64,000 nt of DNA from Nocardia cyriacigeorgica GUH-2 (lineage in GTDB: Bacteria > Actinomycetota > Actinomycetes > Mycobacteriales > Mycobacteriaceae): positions 4,402,001-4,466,000 of the forward strand of contig NC_016887.1 in NCBI RefSeq assembly GCF_000284035.1, given 5' to 3'. The position numbers were made by a program, and so were the translations under genes. This document shows, piece after piece, positions 62,903 through 64,000 of this stretch (within the stretch, counting starts at the first letter, position 1; every line of letters starts with the position of its first letter). A model generated the notes under the pieces. It was not told the origin of the DNA and searched no databases. It was given only the letters and a program-made list of their open reading frames with translations.

Positions 62903-63879
62903 TACTGGCCCGGAGCGCCCGGCTTCACGCCGGTGATCATGGCGTTGTAGAAGAACTGGCGCGGCACCACGCGGCGCATGACGTTCTCGTCCACCCAGCT
63001 CAGGCCCAGCCACGCCTTGTACATGGCCATGCGGTAGCGCCAGGTGAGCTTCTCGGCGGGCACGGCGGCCTCGAAGGTGCGCACCGGCCAGCCCCACAGC
63101 GCCGCGGCGAACTCCTCGGTGTGCGCGGCGACCTCGACGGCGCCGGCCGAGCGGGCCATCGCCTCGAGCTGGTCGGGGGTGAAGGTGTGCAGGTCGACCA
63201 CGGCTTCCAGGGCCGCGGCGCGGGAGGACTCGTCCAGCTCCTCCTGCGGACGGCGCCAGCTCGCCAGACCGGGCAGCTTGGTGAGGTTGGTGGTGGCGCC
63301 CCAGGTGATGCGACCGAGCCAGCGGGCGTAGAAGTTGCCCGCGGTGGTGGGCTCACCGGCGAAGACCAGGCGACCGCCCGGCTTGAGCACGCGCAGGCAT
63401 TCCTTCAACGCGAGTTCCACGTCCGGGATGTGGTGCAGCACGGCGTGGCCGACGACCAGGTCGAAGGTGTTGTCCTCGTAGGGAATGGTTTCGGCGTCGG
63501 CGACGCGGCCGTCCACGTCCAGGCCGAGGTTCTGCGCGTTGCGCAGGGCGACCTTCACCATGCCCGGCGACAGGTCGGTCACCGAACCGCTCTTGGCCAC
63601 CCCGGCCTGCATCAGGTTCAGCAGGAAGAAGCCGGTGCCGCAGCCGAGTTCCAGCGCCCGGCCGTAGGGCAGCGCCACGGGCCCGACCGCGGCGTCGAAG
63701 CGGCCGCGCGCGTACTCGATACACCGTTCGTCATAGGAGATCGACCATTTGTCGTCGTAGGTCTCGGCTTCCCAGTCGTGGTAGAGGACCTGGGCGAGTT
63801 TGGTGTCCTTGAGCGCGGCTTCGACCTCGGCCTCGGTGGCATGCGGGTTCGGCGCGGGGTCGTCGTGGCGTACCGTCAT
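62902..63879 (-). CDS. SAM-dependent methyltransferase (Rv3038c type)
   Basis: A 325-residue class I methyltransferase: motif I ALELGCGTGFFLLNLMQAG, then VTDLSPGMVKVALRNAQNLG, FDLVVGHAVLHHIPD and LKPGGRLVFAGEPTTAG. The C-terminal part is a family-specific extension. It is coupled to the downstream Rv3037c-like gene. The substrate is unknown; a small molecule or lipid is likely from the fold. Confidence 0.92.
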   Translation of the reverse strand: MTVRHDDPAPNPHATEAEVEAALKDTKLAQVLYHDWEAETYDDKWSISYDERCIEYARGRFDAAVGPVALPYGRALELGCGTGFFLLNLMQAGVAKSGSVTDLSPGMVKVALRNAQNLGLDVDGRVADAETIPYEDNTFDLVVGHAVLHHIPDVELALKECLRVLKPGGRLVFAGEPTTAGNFYARWLGRITWGATTNLTKLPGLASWRRPQEELDESSRAAALEAVVDLHTFTPDQLEAMARSAGAVEVAAHTEEFAAALWGWPVRTFEAAVPAEKLTWRYRMAMYKAWLGLSWVDENVMRRVVPRQFFYNAMITGVKPGAPGQ

Positions 63880-64000
63880 GGTCGCCTAGCCTAAACCCTC
63901 GCTATAGGTCGTCTGATACCAGTGGGTGGGATCGTGCGCTAGTCGGCAGATCAGCGTCCGACGAACTCCGCCGAGCCGGGCCCGTCGGCCAAATAAGAAC
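63880..64000. other. End of window, intergenic
   Basis: No gene can be supported in the last 120 bp. It should hold the promoter of the methyltransferase pair. Confidence 0.4.

Noticed and set aside
1..64000. CRISPR arrays, tRNA and rRNA genes
   Set aside because: I saw no regularly spaced repeats and no cloverleaf or rRNA-like sequence. In particular no tRNA stands at the candidate att ends.

Overview
The window is high-GC actinobacterial DNA, most likely from Nocardia or a close relative in the Mycobacteriales. Two stretches match the gene order I know from Mycobacterium tuberculosis. On the left are ligA, an Rv3015c-like gene, mnmA and iscS (Rv3014c, Rv3015c, Rv3024c, Rv3025c). On the right are homologues of Rv3026c, Rv3027c, etfA/etfB (Rv3028c/Rv3029c), Rv3030 to Rv3032, Rv3034c, Rv3035, Rv3037c and Rv3038c. 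These locus matches rest on protein content and order read from the sequence, not on a database search.

Layout. 1-7.6 kb: core genes (a partial peptide deformylase, an MFS exporter, ligA, a MetE-C-like protein, mnmA, iscS). 7.6-42.9 kb: a large inserted region between iscS and the next conserved genes. It starts with a tyrosine integrase and an excisionase-like gene, and each end carries a similar 21-bp sequence. 43.3-49.7 kb: a His-rich secreted protein, a TetR/old-yellow-enzyme pair, an acyltransferase/GNAT pair, a type II NADH dehydrogenase and a LysR gene. 49.7-53.2 kb: a phosphotransferase-like gene, a Ser/Thr kinase and a Uma2-family nuclease. 53.2-63.9 kb: etfBA, the methyltransferase/GH57/glycosyltransferase operon expected to make polymethylated glucan, a PQQ-propeller lipoprotein, a hexapeptide acyltransferase, a DUF1697 gene and two methyltransferases.

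The inserted region has three parts. 9.0-17.1 kb holds DNA-binding proteins, a TetR gene with a perfect operator over its start, a DUF397/XRE pair, and a four-gene translationally coupled operon of unknown function in which an 82-bp tandem duplication has frameshifted the second gene. 17.3-21.3 kb is a Nudix / epimerase-aminotransferase fusion / XRE regulator cluster; the fusion gene carries a one-base frameshift. 21.9-42.5 kb is a copper-handling island: CopA, CopZ, multicopper oxidase, a Csp-type four-helix cysteine protein, a DUF305 lipoprotein, a cupredoxin lipoprotein, a rhodanese lipoprotein, a BlaI/M56 pair, two LpqS-like proteins, CysK2, and two MFS transporters. Four CsoR/RicR-type palindromes (TACCC-N5-GGGTA) lie upstream of its genes, but no CsoR/RicR gene is in the window.

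Most unusual are two small genes in the copper island with strong ribosome binding sites that ordinary gene calling would miss: a 25-residue peptide with 11 methionines (23383-23460) and a 55-residue protein with 7 cysteines (28926-29093). Together with the Csp-like protein they suggest a layered set of copper-binding proteins. That role is an inference.
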